NCBI RefSeq assembly: GCF_028288465.1
Contig: NZ_JAQBNR010000015.1
Location: 124,001 to 188,000, forward strand
Direction of reading: 5' to 3'
DNA length: 64,000 bases
From: Ferruginibacter sp.
GTDB lineage: Bacteria; Bacteroidota; Bacteroidia; Chitinophagales; Chitinophagaceae
This document shows positions 36,228 to 45,443 of this stretch, piece by piece (within the stretch, counting starts at the first letter, position 1; each line of letters begins with the position of its first letter). Both the position numbers and the translations under genes were made by a program. The notes under the pieces were generated by a model. The model was not told the DNA's origin. It saw only the letters and a program-made list of their open reading frames with translations, and ran no database searches.

Positions 36228-36449
36228 ACTGAGTCAATTTGTATTGAAGATAAAAATATTTTTTCTGGAAACGCAGCGTAAACAGCAGCTTTACACAAAG
36301 CCCTTCCGCATGTGGTGTAAAGCAGCTGGCAATTTGTATCCGTTTACAACTTTGCCGGATTATAGAACGCAAGGGATCGTTTTTCTGTATGCAATGTTGA
36401 AATTTTTCTCATCCGTTTTTTTCGTTGGTGTTTTTCGTTACTTTACGGC

Positions 36450-37592
36450 ATGAGTACAGACAGGAGTAGCCGGTATAAAACCCCGGTGTATAAAAAAGAT
36501 CAACCAGATGATAGTTATAAATTTAAGCCACTGCCCGGGCCTGTTGGGGTATACCCGTTTCACCTCGATATAAAAAGTATTATCCCGGATATCCATAGCG
36601 AAAAAATTATATTTCACATGGTGGGGGATACGGGCAGCTTACGCAACCCGGAGTTTACCCGTCTGGTGGCCAATGCGATGGCGCTCCAATGTGCGGAATC
36701 TGAAAATCAACCGCCGCAATTTCTTTATCACCTGGGAGATGTGGTATATAATCACGGGGAGGTAACAGAATATGACCGGCAGTTTTTTATTCCCTACCAA
36801 CAATACCCGGGGCCAATTTTTGCTATACCCGGCAACCACGACAGTGATGTAAATCCGGCCGCTGTACAGCCTTATAAAAGCCTGGAGCCTTTTGTAAAAG
36901 TGTTTTGTTCACCTGTGCAACAGCCTGTTGATTTTAGTTTGATAAAAGACCGGCCAAGTATGACGCAACCCAATATTTACTGGACGATGGAAACACCACT
37001 GGCAACTATCATCGGGTTATATACTAATGTGCCTAAATATGGAATTGTTACCAAAGAACAACGTACCTGGTTTGCTGAAGAGTTGGTTACTGCCGGTAAG
37101 CAACAACCAGACAAAATGCTGATCGTTTGTATGCATCACTCACCTTATTCAGCGGATATTAACCATAGTTCAAGTATTGCCATGATTGAATTTTTGGAAG
37201 AAACATTTTTTCAAACAGGCGTTAGACCAGATGCTGTTTTTAGCGGACATGTGCACAGTTACCAGCGGTTTCTGAAAACCTATCCTGATGGGTTTACTAC
37301 TACCTATATAGTGGCCGGTGCCGGGGGATATGATGAATTGCATCCTGTGGCTACATTAGATAATCCACAGTTTTCGGGTGATCATCCTTTGTTTAAAAAT
37401 GTTGTACTTGTTAACTATTGTGATAATAAACATGGATTTTTAAAACTGGTGATTGAAAGGAAAGAGCATGGCCCGCAGTTAACAGGGGAATATTTTTCCA
37501 TCGCACACGAGTATACAACAGCCAAAGCGGTAGATGCGCAGGTGGTTGAAAGATTTAGCGTAACACCGGGTAAAAAACTTACGCATAAGTAG
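36450..37592 (+). CDS. Calcineurin-like metallophosphoesterase
   Basis: This 380-residue protein has all five metallophosphoesterase motifs in order: MVGDTGS near residue 56 (in place of GDxH), HLGDVVYNHG, AIPGNHDSD, CMHHSPYS and FSGHVHSYQR. These supply the ligands of the di-metal centre. It has the layout of the purple-acid-phosphatase-like branch. No signal peptide is apparent, so it is probably cytoplasmic. It is a single gene, convergent with the response regulator gene at 37638. The natural substrate is unknown. Confidence 0.9.
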   Translation: MSTDRSSRYKTPVYKKDQPDDSYKFKPLPGPVGVYPFHLDIKSIIPDIHSEKIIFHMVGDTGSLRNPEFTRLVANAMALQCAESENQPPQFLYHLGDVVYNHGEVTEYDRQFFIPYQQYPGPIFAIPGNHDSDVNPAAVQPYKSLEPFVKVFCSPVQQPVDFSLIKDRPSMTQPNIYWTMETPLATIIGLYTNVPKYGIVTKEQRTWFAEELVTAGKQQPDKMLIVCMHHSPYSADINHSSSIAMIEFLEETFFQTGVRPDAVFSGHVHSYQRFLKTYPDGFTTTYIVAGAGGYDELHPVATLDNPQFSGDHPLFKNVVLVNYCDNKHGFLKLVIERKEHGPQLTGEYFSIAHEYTTAKAVDAQVVERFSVTPGKKLTHK

Positions 37593-37637
37593 ACAGGGGA
37601 TTAGGCAATAGCCTGGCATGTTTGATAAAAGTTAGCT

Positions 37638-38390
37638 TTATTCCAGATGTTTTAAAAACGATAAAATTTCGCCCTTTTTTCTAAAGGAGATGGCTACGGT
37701 GCTGCCGTCTTCCATTTCCATATAACTGTTTTTACCCTTGTAGTATTTTTTTAAAAACTGGGTATTTATCACCCATGAATTGTGCACCCTTATAAAATTA
37801 GATTCGGGTAAAAGTTGTTCCAGTTCTTTCAGTGTTTTGCTGCAGGTTATTTTCTTTTTATTTTCCAGCGATACGATGGTATAACTTCCCTTTGCTTCGC
37901 AGCTTACTATTTCATCTTTATTGATAAAAATAACGCCATCGGTAACCGGTAGGCCAATCTTATTATGACTAAAATTTGATTTAAGGTCTTTTAGCACTTT
38001 AAGAATGTCGGCGTTAACGGATAAGGAATTTATTTTTACAATAGCCTTTGCAGTGGCCTCTTGCAACTCGGCAATACTGATGGGTTTTAATAAATAATCT
38101 ACCGCGTTGTGGCGAAATGCTTTTACCGCATATTCATTATAAGCAGTAATAAATATCACCTGGAAACTAATATCGGGTAACTGATCCAGCAGCTCAAACG
38201 CATTGCCTTTGTTTAGTTCAATATCAAGGTATACCAGGTCGGGTTTAAGCCTGTTTATCAGTTTGATTGCATCGGGTATATTCTTTGCATTGCCAATCAA
38301 TGTCACATCATCAGCACAATGCTGTTGTATCATCGTTTCCAGTAGTTCGATGTTTCTTGGTTCATCTTCAATGTGTACCGCCTTTATCAT
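37638..38390 (-). CDS. LytTR-family response regulator
   Basis: This 250-residue protein has an N-terminal receiver domain with the acidic pair Asp9-Glu10, phosphoacceptor Asp56 (LVYLDIEL) and Lys near 104 (LLKP), and a C-terminal LytTR DNA-binding domain (residues about 145-250, with FIRVHNSWVIN). Its start codon overlaps the stop of the upstream sensor kinase by four bases (ATGA), so the two are translationally coupled and form a two-component pair. Target genes are not shown by the sequence. Confidence 0.95.
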   Translation of the reverse strand: MIKAVHIEDEPRNIELLETMIQQHCADDVTLIGNAKNIPDAIKLINRLKPDLVYLDIELNKGNAFELLDQLPDISFQVIFITAYNEYAVKAFRHNAVDYLLKPISIAELQEATAKAIVKINSLSVNADILKVLKDLKSNFSHNKIGLPVTDGVIFINKDEIVSCEAKGSYTIVSLENKKKITCSKTLKELEQLLPESNFIRVHNSWVINTQFLKKYYKGKNSYMEMEDGSTVAISFRKKGEILSFLKHLE

Positions 38391-41365
38391 GTTTTATATT
38401 TATATGGCAATTGTATAATAACTTGTGTACCTGCGGAAAGGCCATTATCCAGGTGCAAATCTTTAATTTCAAATTCCATTTCCAACTGGTTGATTTCGGT
38501 AATCACAGACAGTCTTTTTTTGATGATATCCATTCCGTAACTTTTATGTTCAGCATACAGATTATTTTTAAAATCGTTGATGTTGTCTCTGCCCACACCA
38601 TTGTCCGTAACAGTACATTTTACAAATTCGTGGTTCAATTCAAAATGAACAGTTAGCATCCCTTTCCTGTTTTCCAGGGGTTTAATTCCATGCCTGATGC
38701 TGTTTTCTATTAATGGTTGCAGCATCATGTTCGGTATTTGCATTTTATCCGGCTCATCAATGTTTGCAACTGTCAGTTTATAAGTAAACTGGCCTGGCAT
38801 TCTTAGTTGCTCCAGCATCAAATATTCAGTAAGGTATTCTATTTCACCGTTAATTGTAATAAAAGGAACAAGCGACAGATCCATGGTTTTCCGGATGAGG
38901 CGGGCGAATTTTACAAGGTATTCACTTGCTTCCATTTTGTTTCCCTTAAGTATTAACTGCTGTATAGAAGTAAGACAGTTGAAAATAAAATGCGGATTCA
39001 TTTGTGAGCGAAAGGCAGCCTGTTCCAGTTCATGTATCCTTCCATATAAAGTAGTTTTTCTTTTTTCTTCTCTTCTTATTTTTTCGATTCTTTTTCTAAA
39101 GTAGATATAGACTAACAAAGGCAGTAAAATGGCTAAAATCAACCTGAGCCAGTTATTCTGCCACCATGGTTTTTCAATCGTAATTTTTAGTGTTATAATT
39201 TCAGAGCTTCTTTTCTGGTGCAAGGCAACCGCTTTAATCTGAAAGTTGTAAGTGCCCGGTTTAAGATTGTCTATCAGCAATTCATTATTAGTTGTGGCAG
39301 ACCAGGTACTATCAGAGTTATCGAGCCGGTATAGATAGCTGATTTCATCTGCCACATTAAAACTTACGGCGCTGTATTGTATCAGCAACCTGTTTTTTGA
39401 ATATGGCAGGCTGATGGCATTTACAGCGCTTGTATCGGTACTACTGGTGCTTACAGAAGTAATATAAAAAGGAATTACGGGCAGAACTTTATCCAAAAAT
39501 TTGTCGGGTTCGTTAATAAAATATAGTCCGCTGCTTGTAGCAGCAACTATATTGTCTTGATATTTTATCAGCTGATTGATCGTAAGATTGAAAAAGCCAT
39601 CGTTTTTTCCTATTTGGGTAATGGTATATTTTACAGGATTATAGCCAGTAATCACTATAACTGAAATTCCTTTTGCTGTTGCCACCCATAATTTATTTGC
39701 GATGGGTAATATGTATTTTATCTTATCACTCAATAGTCCGGTTGCTTCAGTAAAAGTAGCTATAATGGTAGTGTCTTTCAGCAAGGCGATTCCCTCCTGC
39801 CTTATGCCGATTGCCATCAGGCCGTTATCAAGTTGGCGTATACAACTGATACCTTTGTTTAACAATGCAGACGATGGTTTATATTTAACAAGGGTGTCCC
39901 AGGTGCCGTTGGACTTATATAACCCGTCATTGTTACCGGCCCAGATATTTGAATTGGAATCAAGATATGCTTTTGAAGGTTTATCTAAAATTTTTTTCGA
40001 CCGAATGTAATTAACGTCTAAAAAAGGCTTTCTGTTGAAGGCACCAAAATCTGTTTTGTATTGTCTTAACGAATTTGCATCGCTGAATATAATGGTATCA
40101 TTTTTTATTATCCCTTCAGCAGGAGAGGCAATCAAATAAATGAGGTTTAAATTAGGGTCTGTTGGTTTTACGATTTGATTGCCCCTAACGAGCCCTCCGA
40201 AGTAATAAAGTATTTTGTTTTTATCAATCAGTATATCAGTATTCGTATAGTATTTTAAATTTAGTAACAAATCACTTTTCATACCATCGAATTTGTATAA
40301 GCCGGATAAACTGCTGTACACAAAAATGCTGTCATTAATATTTAACATGCGGGAGATATCTGAATTTGTTTCATCGGTATTTTTAATGCGAAATATACCC
40401 GGATTTTTTACATAAAAAATGCCATTCTCAAGCGTTGAAAACCACATTCCGCCTTCATAATCTGTATTGATACAGGAAACACTTTTGTCAGATAATATTG
40501 GGGGGGCTGTTTCTTTCAATGAAACTGGGTTTACCGGTATAGCGCCACCCTTTCGTATACCAATCCATAGACGCCCGGACGCCAGGCACAGCGAAAGAAT
40601 ATCATACGGCATTTTTGCTATCAGGTAAGTACCATCAGGCCTTAATTTTCCCACCATTGAACCAGCAAAGAAAAAGATTTCCCGTGCATTATTTGAAATT
40701 GCCCCGTAATGCGGTGACGGATTGAATTTTATGGGAATTGACCAGGTAGTAATACGGTTGTTTTTTTTAACATGCAGAATCACTGTGTCAGACCCTGATC
40801 CTCCGGACACAGTTTTTTGAATGGTGCAATTTTTGCCGGTAACCTGGTCAATAAGAAATTCGGTTGATACTTTATCCCAGATATTATGATTGAATGCATG
40901 AATAATTCCGTCTGATGTTATAACATAGTTAGAATCAATGCTCGAATTCAGTGTTATATTTTCTGCATTATCCACATAAGCTTCAATAATGCCAATATTT
41001 TTAATCCGGCTCCTGATTTCAGCGTTGAACTTGTAGGGATGTATTTTTTCATTTTCAAAATAAGCCAATTGAGCAGTGTGTGAAAAGAACCAAATCCTGC
41101 CTTTACTGTCTTCCTTAATTTTAAAAACAACATTATCAGGCAAGTCAAACTGTTCCATTTTTTTACCATTAAACCTTACTACGCCGAGATCGGTGGCTAT
41201 CCATATATAATGCCTGGAATCTTCAAAAATATAGTAGGCTTCATTGCTTGGTAATCCTTCTTCCTGGGTAAAGTTTTTAAAGATATATTCCTTTTCTTGT
41301 GCAGACAGGTTAAGTGGAGCAATGTTAAATGCAAAGCAGCAAATAAGGATTAAATAGCACTTCAT
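38387..41365 (-). CDS. LytS-type sensor histidine kinase with two-component-regulator propeller
   Basis: This 992-residue protein has a signal peptide (LNLSAQ). It continues with a large periplasmic sensor of propeller blades (residues about 25-640, e.g. ILPIANKLWVATAKGISVI), a Y_Y_Y-type beta-sandwich near 665-730 (LYRLDNSDSTWSA...LKPGTYNFQIKAV), one membrane span near 740-760, and a cytoplasmic His_kinase domain. That domain has the phosphorylatable His in QMNPHFIFNCL and an ATP-binding domain (MMLQPLIENSIRHGI, VTDNGVG). This is a Bacteroidota two-component sensor of the LytS type rather than a hybrid with a fused regulator; its partner is the LytTR regulator it overlaps. The ligand is unknown. 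Confidence 0.93.
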   Translation of the reverse strand: MKCYLILICCFAFNIAPLNLSAQEKEYIFKNFTQEEGLPSNEAYYIFEDSRHYIWIATDLGVVRFNGKKMEQFDLPDNVVFKIKEDSKGRIWFFSHTAQLAYFENEKIHPYKFNAEIRSRIKNIGIIEAYVDNAENITLNSSIDSNYVITSDGIIHAFNHNIWDKVSTEFLIDQVTGKNCTIQKTVSGGSGSDTVILHVKKNNRITTWSIPIKFNPSPHYGAISNNAREIFFFAGSMVGKLRPDGTYLIAKMPYDILSLCLASGRLWIGIRKGGAIPVNPVSLKETAPPILSDKSVSCINTDYEGGMWFSTLENGIFYVKNPGIFRIKNTDETNSDISRMLNINDSIFVYSSLSGLYKFDGMKSDLLLNLKYYTNTDILIDKNKILYYFGGLVRGNQIVKPTDPNLNLIYLIASPAEGIIKNDTIIFSDANSLRQYKTDFGAFNRKPFLDVNYIRSKKILDKPSKAYLDSNSNIWAGNNDGLYKSNGTWDTLVKYKPSSALLNKGISCIRQLDNGLMAIGIRQEGIALLKDTTIIATFTEATGLLSDKIKYILPIANKLWVATAKGISVIVITGYNPVKYTITQIGKNDGFFNLTINQLIKYQDNIVAATSSGLYFINEPDKFLDKVLPVIPFYITSVSTSSTDTSAVNAISLPYSKNRLLIQYSAVSFNVADEISYLYRLDNSDSTWSATTNNELLIDNLKPGTYNFQIKAVALHQKRSSEIITLKITIEKPWWQNNWLRLILAILLPLLVYIYFRKRIEKIRREEKRKTTLYGRIHELEQAAFRSQMNPHFIFNCLTSIQQLILKGNKMEASEYLVKFARLIRKTMDLSLVPFITINGEIEYLTEYLMLEQLRMPGQFTYKLTVANIDEPDKMQIPNMMLQPLIENSIRHGIKPLENRKGMLTVHFELNHEFVKCTVTDNGVGRDNINDFKNNLYAEHKSYGMDIIKKRLSVITEINQLEMEFEIKDLHLDNGLSAGTQVIIQLPYKYKT

Positions 41366-41383
41366 TCATTTAAAGATAACATG

Positions 41384-41391
41384 CAAAATTA
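41384..41391 (-). promoter_or_regulatory. -7 element candidate of the sensor kinase gene
   Basis: On the minus strand this is taattttg, a full match to TAnnTTTG, placed 19 bases before the start codon. No TTG is present at the expected -33 distance, which lowers confidence. Confidence 0.35.
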
Positions 41392-41658
41392 TTTCTGCTG
41401 CAGAATTTTTTATCAGCACGAAACCTGCCGGACTAATTATTGCGGTTATGTACAAAACCTGTACGGATATTGTTAATAAATGACAAATAAAAACTAAGAA
41501 TATTTCAGTTTAATCTGAGTGCTATATTTGATTTACCAACCTGATTTGTACTACTAACAATATTTCCGGGGATGTACACATGTAATACTAAACGATTACA
41601 GGTTACTCCCTGGACCCTATGTTGCTGATAATTTTCATCCAACTTACACTCACACAAT

Positions 41659-41699
41659 CAATTTTTCATTTTTGCCCCCGGGCAGGAAATGAAAAATTG
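41659..41699. repeat. Strong intergenic hairpin
   Basis: The stem pairs caatttttcattt (41659) with aaatgaaaaattg (ending 41699), and gcc with ggc at the loop side. It is followed by a repeat of tgattgat. It lies far from the ends of both flanking genes and has no T-run, so it is not an obvious terminator. Confidence 0.5.
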
Positions 41700-42104
41700 T
41701 ATTGATTGATTGGCCCTTCCTGCCTTGAACGCAATTTCTACCGGCTAAAGTAAATTCATCCTGATGGGGCGTTCATCTAAAAAACGATCACCTGCCTTTT
41801 TTTATAACCGGTAGCATTTGACATGTATCTGGTAAAAAAAATAATTGGTCCAAATTTATATTATGCTGAAGTACTCCATTGCAGGTAGTGTATAAGATTT
41901 TTAAGAGTGGTAATTTGATGTAACCCTTACGGGTATTGAGTTGCAGTAAAAAATAAATTCAGGATATTTATTAAGAACTATTGCATTTGGCATTTGAATA
42001 CTATATCTTGACACTCGTAGATCGCACATCTTACAGCTTCCCTTGGTAATCATTCTGTACGTTTTTAATTAATCAAAAATTGGTCATTCTAAACTATTTT
42101 AATT

Positions 42105-45100
42105 ATGCAATCAGAATTTTTATTTTCAAAAAAGTCAATACTGCAGCACGGGCTAAAATCATGTTTGTCCACCATTGTTCTCATGATCTTTATAAGTACA
42201 CCTGCATCCGCACAGCGAAAATCCTTATGGTCGGATGTTGCCGAAACAAAAATAAGGGCTGCACAGGGTGCCCGCATGATTGTACCCCGTGTTTACAGAA
42301 CAGTCGCACTGAATCAGTCAATGCTGAAAAGTCTGTTAAAATCACTTCCGATGGAAAGCAGCGTTGCAGTTCGTAAATCAGGCAAAACGATCACCCTGCC
42401 AATGCCCGACGGATCGTATCAAAATTTTAGGGTAGTGGAATCGCCTGTTATGGAACCTGCGCTGATGAAAAAATACCCGGAAATAAAAACCTACTCGGGC
42501 CAGGGCATTGAAGATCCTGCGGCGACGGTTCGTTTTGACTGGACACCCAAAGGTTTTCATGCCATGATTCTATCACCAAAAGGTACCGTCTTTATCGATC
42601 CTTACAGCAAAGGAGACGTGGCTAACTACATCAGTTATTATAAAAAAGATTTTGTGCCGGCCGGCCGTAAAAATTTTTCAGAAGAGGCATCGGGAGAGGA
42701 TATACTTAAGATGAAATCAGCCCCGCAAAAAACAGTACCAGATTATGCAGGCAAAGAACTGGTTTCATCAGGCACGCAGTTACATACCTACAGACTTGCA
42801 TTGGCCGCAGATCATAATTATACTACATTTCAAGGGGGCACCAAAGCGCTTGCACTGGCGGCAATGGTGACTACCATGAACCGCGTGAATGGTGTGTATG
42901 AAAAAGAAGTATCGGTACATATGAATATCATAGCAGGCGATGATGCATTGATTTATCTTACCGCAGCGGGCGACCCATACACGGCATCAGGTGCATGTGA
43001 TCTTCGTCCGCAGAACCAAACCAATATTGACGCCGTTACCGGAAGCGCCAACTACGATATTGGCCATTTGTTTGCCATGAGCGCCGGTGGTTGTGCGGTA
43101 AATAATTCTGTTTGTAATAATTCCCTTAAAGCATATGGTGTTACAGGTAACAGCAGCCCGGTGGGAGATCCTTTTGATATTGATTATGTAGCACATGAAA
43201 TGGGGCACCAGTTTAACTGCCCTCATACCTGGAATGGTACCCAGGGTTCCTGTTCGGCGGGGCAATATGCGGCGGGCTCAGCCTATGAACCCGGCAGTGG
43301 AACCACCATAATGAGTTATGCCGGTATATGCGGCAGCGATGACTTGCAGCCACACAGCGACGCTTTTTTTGCTTCTAAAAGTTTTGATGATATCGTGGCA
43401 TACACTTCTACAGGCACGGCGAGTACCTGCGGTGTTGCAACGCCTACAGGTAACAATGCACCTGCTGTAAATGCCGGCCCCGGTGGATTTACCATTCCAA
43501 AAAGTACGCCTTTTACTTTAACCGGTTCAGGGTCTGATCCCGACGGTGACCCACTGACTTTTGAATACGAAGAGTTTGATTTGGGACCGGCAGGAGCTCC
43601 CAACTCTCCCAGTGGAAATGCGCCCATATTCCGATTTTTTCCGCCGGGTAATTTGCCTACCCGAACGTTTCCTAAATTGTCAGATATACTCAATAACACA
43701 CAAACCCTGGGGGAGATATTGCCCGGCTATGCCCGTACTTTGAATTTCAGGCTTACTGCCCGTGATAACAGGGCCGGTGGTGGTGGAGTGGCATATGCTT
43801 CGGTTTCTTTAAATGTAGACGGTGCCTCAGGCCCATTTGTGGTAACATCGCCGAACACGGCCGTTGCCTGGTGCCCGGGGGTACATACGGTTACATGGGA
43901 TGTTGCCAATACCAATGTGGCACCTGTAAATGTTGCCAATGTAAAAATACTGATGTCTTCAGATGGCGGAAATACTTTTCCAACTGTGCTGGTTGCAAGT
44001 ACTCCCAATAATGGCTCGGCCTCCGTTACAATACCATGCACAATCAGCAACCAGGCCCGCATAAAAGTAGAAGCCATTGGCAATGTTTTCTTCGATATTT
44101 CAAACGTCAATTTTACCACGGGAGATAATATACCGCCCACTTTTACTGCTCCGCCCAATGTAACAATATTTAAAGATGCCAACTGTAATTACACTGTGCC
44201 GGTTGCAACAACAGGTGATGTAACCAATGAAGCAGATAACTGCGATGCTACGCTCAATGCTACTTTCACTGATGCAATCGCTAACGGTACTTGCGAAGGC
44301 GAATTAATCATCACCAGGAAATGGACACTTACAGATGACTGTGGCAATACTACTGTACATAACCAAACCATTACGGTAACCGACAAAACTCCGCCCACTT
44401 TTACAGCACCACCAGCTATTACTGTTTATAAAGATGCCAATTGCAATCAGAATGTTACTGTAAGTGTTACAGGAGACGTTACGGATGAAGCAGATAATTG
44501 TGACCATACGCTGAATGCCGTATTTACAGATGGAGCACCTGTACCAGGCAGCTGTGTTGGTAACGAAACCATTACCAGGAAATGGACACTGACAGACGAT
44601 TGCGGTAATTCAACAAGTCACAACCAGCTTATTACTGTTAAGGATACAACTGCACCGGTAATTGCTAACATTACTGCTACGCCTTCCTCGTTATGGCCTC
44701 CCGATCATAAAATGAATAAAGTGCTCATTGGGTACACAGCTGTCGACAACTGTTCGCCGCCTGCAAAAGTAACGACTGCATTAAAGGTTGCAAGCAATGA
44801 GCCGGTGAATGGCACAGGTGATGGCGATACTGCCCCCGATTGGATTGTGCAGGATAACCACCAGGTATCTATCCGGGCTGAAAGAGCCGGGACAGGTAAT
44901 GGCCGGATTTATACCATCTTCATTACAGCAACCGACGACTGCGGAAATAAAAGCATGGACTCGACACATGTGATTGTCAATCATGATAACAGCCTTGCGG
45001 TGGTAAGAATTTTGACGGCGCAGGAAAATGTTGCGGGTCTTGAAGGCAAGGTATTTCCAAATCCCGGCACGGGCATTTTTAATGTGGTGGTAAAGAGTAA

Positions 45101-45287
45101 CAATTCAACAGAAAAAGTTGTAATGAAAGTAACCGACGTGTATGGCAGACTACTGGAAATAAAAACCGTGAATGCCAATTCAACAACCAGGATTGGATCG
45201 GGTTATGCACCGGGCGGTTATTTTGTACAGTTAATACAAGGCAAACAACATCAGCAAATGAAATTGATTAAGACCATGAAAAGGTAG
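42105..45287 (+). CDS. T9SS-secreted reprolysin-like zinc metalloprotease
   Basis: This 1060-residue protein begins with a signal peptide (TPASAQ near residue 30), followed by a propeptide-like region (about 35-220) and the metalloprotease domain. The zinc site HEMGHQFNCPH has His364, Glu365, His368 and His374, a metzincin-like HExxHxxxxxH with Asn in place of the usual Gly. MSYAGIC about 30 residues later is the Met-turn. Then come Ig-like regions, two nearly identical HYR-type repeats (about 680-850, each with KDANCN and KWTLTDDCGN), and a type A T9SS sorting domain in the last 80 residues (VFPNPGTGIFNV). It is probably secreted to the surface or medium to degrade protein. It ends before a strong terminator. 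Confidence 0.92.
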   Translation: MQSEFLFSKKSILQHGLKSCLSTIVLMIFISTPASAQRKSLWSDVAETKIRAAQGARMIVPRVYRTVALNQSMLKSLLKSLPMESSVAVRKSGKTITLPMPDGSYQNFRVVESPVMEPALMKKYPEIKTYSGQGIEDPAATVRFDWTPKGFHAMILSPKGTVFIDPYSKGDVANYISYYKKDFVPAGRKNFSEEASGEDILKMKSAPQKTVPDYAGKELVSSGTQLHTYRLALAADHNYTTFQGGTKALALAAMVTTMNRVNGVYEKEVSVHMNIIAGDDALIYLTAAGDPYTASGACDLRPQNQTNIDAVTGSANYDIGHLFAMSAGGCAVNNSVCNNSLKAYGVTGNSSPVGDPFDIDYVAHEMGHQFNCPHTWNGTQGSCSAGQYAAGSAYEPGSGTTIMSYAGICGSDDLQPHSDAFFASKSFDDIVAYTSTGTASTCGVATPTGNNAPAVNAGPGGFTIPKSTPFTLTGSGSDPDGDPLTFEYEEFDLGPAGAPNSPSGNAPIFRFFPPGNLPTRTFPKLSDILNNTQTLGEILPGYARTLNFRLTARDNRAGGGGVAYASVSLNVDGASGPFVVTSPNTAVAWCPGVHTVTWDVANTNVAPVNVANVKILMSSDGGNTFPTVLVASTPNNGSASVTIPCTISNQARIKVEAIGNVFFDISNVNFTTGDNIPPTFTAPPNVTIFKDANCNYTVPVATTGDVTNEADNCDATLNATFTDAIANGTCEGELIITRKWTLTDDCGNTTVHNQTITVTDKTPPTFTAPPAITVYKDANCNQNVTVSVTGDVTDEADNCDHTLNAVFTDGAPVPGSCVGNETITRKWTLTDDCGNSTSHNQLITVKDTTAPVIANITATPSSLWPPDHKMNKVLIGYTAVDNCSPPAKVTTALKVASNEPVNGTGDGDTAPDWIVQDNHQVSIRAERAGTGNGRIYTIFITATDDCGNKSMDSTHVIVNHDNSLAVVRILTAQENVAGLEGKVFPNPGTGIFNVVVKSNNSTEKVVMKVTDVYGRLLEIKTVNANSTTRIGSGYAPGGYFVQLIQGKQHQQMKLIKTMKR

Positions 45288-45322
45288 GCAGCAAATCTCT
45301 ATGATTTGAATCATCGATTTTT

Positions 45323-45364
45323 TAACCCCGGCTGGCATGCATTGCTTCCGGGGTTATTTTTTTT
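45323..45364 (+). terminator. Rho-independent terminator after the metalloprotease gene
   Basis: taaccccgg at 45323-45331 pairs perfectly with ccggggtta at 45348-45356, and eight T residues follow (45357-45364). It lies 36 bases after the stop codon. The T-run is present only in the plus direction. Confidence 0.85.
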
Positions 45365-45443
45365 AAACGATGAAATTGTGAAAAGTAGTTTGTATAAAAT
45401 GATCGATCATCAGGTAATTGACTTTCACGTTAATTGTTATAAT

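Larger units (their letters stand above)
41366..42104. other. 739-base non-coding region upstream of sensor kinase and metalloprotease
   Basis: This gap separates divergent genes. It holds a strong hairpin at 41659-41699, a -7 candidate at 41384-41391, and a small aacccttacgggt palindrome-like stretch near 41921. No reading frame with recognisable coding character or RNA family was found. Confidence 0.4.
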
